Source: Alphaproteobacteria bacterium
Lineage (GTDB): Bacteria > Pseudomonadota > Alphaproteobacteria > UBA6615
DNA: 32,072 nucleotides
Assembly (NCBI GenBank): GCA_028279245.1
Contig: JANQOE010000123.1
Span: forward strand, 1-32,072
Direction: 5' to 3'
The notes under the pieces are model-generated. The model saw nothing but the letters and a program-made list of their open reading frames with translations. It was not told the DNA's origin and did not search any database. The translations under genes and the position numbers were made by a program. Position 1 is the stretch's first letter, and each line of letters begins with the position of its first letter. Shown here piece by piece: positions 31,365 through 32,072 of the stretch.

Positions 31365-32072
31365 CGAGGCTGTTGAAGCCGATGGTCACACCCAACGCGC
31401 CGGCGCCTTCGTTGCGCAGCGTCCCTTGCAGGTCGATTACCGCGAGCAGTAGGGCGACGACCTGCTTGTGTTGTTCCGGGTCGCCCACGGCTTCGGCCAG
31501 CGGCATATCCGTTGCCGCGATCGCTGCGCCCATGTCGTCGAACCGCGCGACGATGCGGTTATGCAAGGCCCGGTTGGTGGCGCTGAGTCCCGGCGCGAAT
31601 ACGGTGTCGTAGGTGGCACGCAACGTCGCGATGTTGCGGCCGATATTGTCCAAGGAACGGCCGCTGCGCCAGGATTCGGTGCGGCGTGGCCGGGTGTTTG
31701 TTGCGTCGCCTTCGCCGAGGGCGGGCCGCAGCTTAGCGTCGACGATGAATTCCAGATTGGTGAGGAAGTCAGTGAAGACCGCGCCGGCCAGTTCGACCTC
31801 ATCGATGAAGTGATCGTTGCCGTCGATGGCCGATGCGACCACCTCCAGGTAGGGCTCGTCGCCGCCGGTCCAGGCCGTGACGAGTTCCGTGCCGATGTTG
31901 GCGAGGTTGGCGGCGATGGTGCCGGCCAGGGCGCAGCGGTAGGCCGCTTCAGCGTCGCCGCTCAGCAGCTTGTCGCTGTCGGCGAACAGCAGCCGTTCCA
32001 GTGCCGGAAAGCCCTGCAGCGCAACGCTCTTTTCCGCCAACGCTTGCGGGTCCAGCGCTGCGGTGTCTTGGG
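31354..32072 (-). CDS. Imelysin-like (peptidase M75-type) protein, C-terminal part (start outside window)
   Basis: The frame is open to the right edge, and the codons before the TTG at 32040 stay coding, so the N-terminus lies outside. About 239 residues are present. The motif GFPALERLLF corresponds to the imelysin GxHxxE-type region (here Pro replaces His). The helical body and the late HKQVVALLLAVIDLQGTLRNEGAGALGVTIGFNSLDGD end fit the imelysin/iron-regulated protein A group, exported proteins involved in iron uptake. It overlaps the DUF1513 gene by 11 bases. The second half of the usual two-gene imelysin set may lie beyond the edge. Confidence 0.88.
   Translation of the reverse strand, partial: QDTAALDPQALAEKSVALQGFPALERLLFADSDKLLSGDAEAAYRCALAGTIAANLANIGTELVTAWTGGDEPYLEVVASAIDGNDHFIDEVELAGAVFTDFLTNLEFIVDAKLRPALGEGDATNTRPRRTESWRSGRSLDNIGRNIATLRATYDTVFAPGLSATNRALHNRIVARFDDMGAAIAATDMPLAEAVGDPEQHKQVVALLLAVIDLQGTLRNEGAGALGVTIGFNSLDGD

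Noticed and set aside
1..32072. CRISPR array, IS element or prophage
   Set aside because: No regularly spaced direct repeats, transposase, integrase or phage structural genes were found in either strand.

Overview
The window reads as chromosomal DNA of a GC-rich (roughly 63-65% by eye) alphaproteobacterium, probably Rhodospirillales-like. The basis is the style of the ETF-ubiquinone oxidoreductase, a Sel1/peptidoglycan-binding protein resembling the C-terminal part of PodJ, an alphaproteobacterial-type CheZ, a tRNA-Gln(UUG) with encoded CCA, and a CTTCGACAAGCTCAG-type palindromic repeat. Both ends cut through genes. No rRNA, IS element, prophage or CRISPR array is visible, and no gap between genes exceeds 300 bases.

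Layout. 1-4630: 3' part of the ETF-QO gene, a TPR lipoprotein, and a convergent membrane-anchored Sel1/PG-binding protein. 4855-4929: tRNA-Gln. 4940-13884: an accessory block with a DHDPS-family lyase/TetR/NAD(P)-epimerase operon, a divergent GNAT, a phytanoyl-CoA-dioxygenase-like (PhyH) enzyme, a second TetR, a short MetE-like methyltransferase and a complete NMT1/THI5-type ABC importer (ATPase, permease, binding protein). 13979-16317: DUF6134 protein, fatty acid desaturase, small membrane protein. 16473-21396: a second PhyH enzyme and a sugar-type ABC importer without an ATPase. 21626-24616: small secreted protein, DUF2459 lipoprotein, XRE/MmyB-like regulator, two-domain VOC protein. 24613-25499: a low-GC patch with unrecognised genes. 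25699-29746: NhaP-type antiporter, SMR pump, SDR, CheZ, lytic transglycosylase. 29752-32072: an iron-linked group (small unknown protein behind a Fur box, DUF1513 protein, imelysin-like protein).

Regulation gives the most interesting signal. In the accessory block four inverted repeats share the core AAC-N6-GTT (7700-7713, 9361-9374, 10141-10154, 12797-12810). Each lies at a promoter of the lyase operon, the PhyH gene, the MetE-like gene/TetR divergon, or the ABC importer divergon. This ties the block into one probable TetR regulon for uptake and breakdown of an unknown small molecule: import by the THI5-type transporter, oxidation by PhyH, methyl or C-S/C-N transfer by the MetE-like enzyme, aldol/lyase chemistry by the DHDPS-like enzyme, and redox by the epimerase-like protein. 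The substrate cannot be read from the sequence.

A second, unrelated operator, ATTACCT-N3-AGGTAAT, occurs exactly twice (16379-16395 and 22771-22787). One copy is in front of the XRE/MmyB-like regulator and the other, 6.4 kb away, lies between the small membrane protein and the second PhyH gene. This predicts a regulator-target link.
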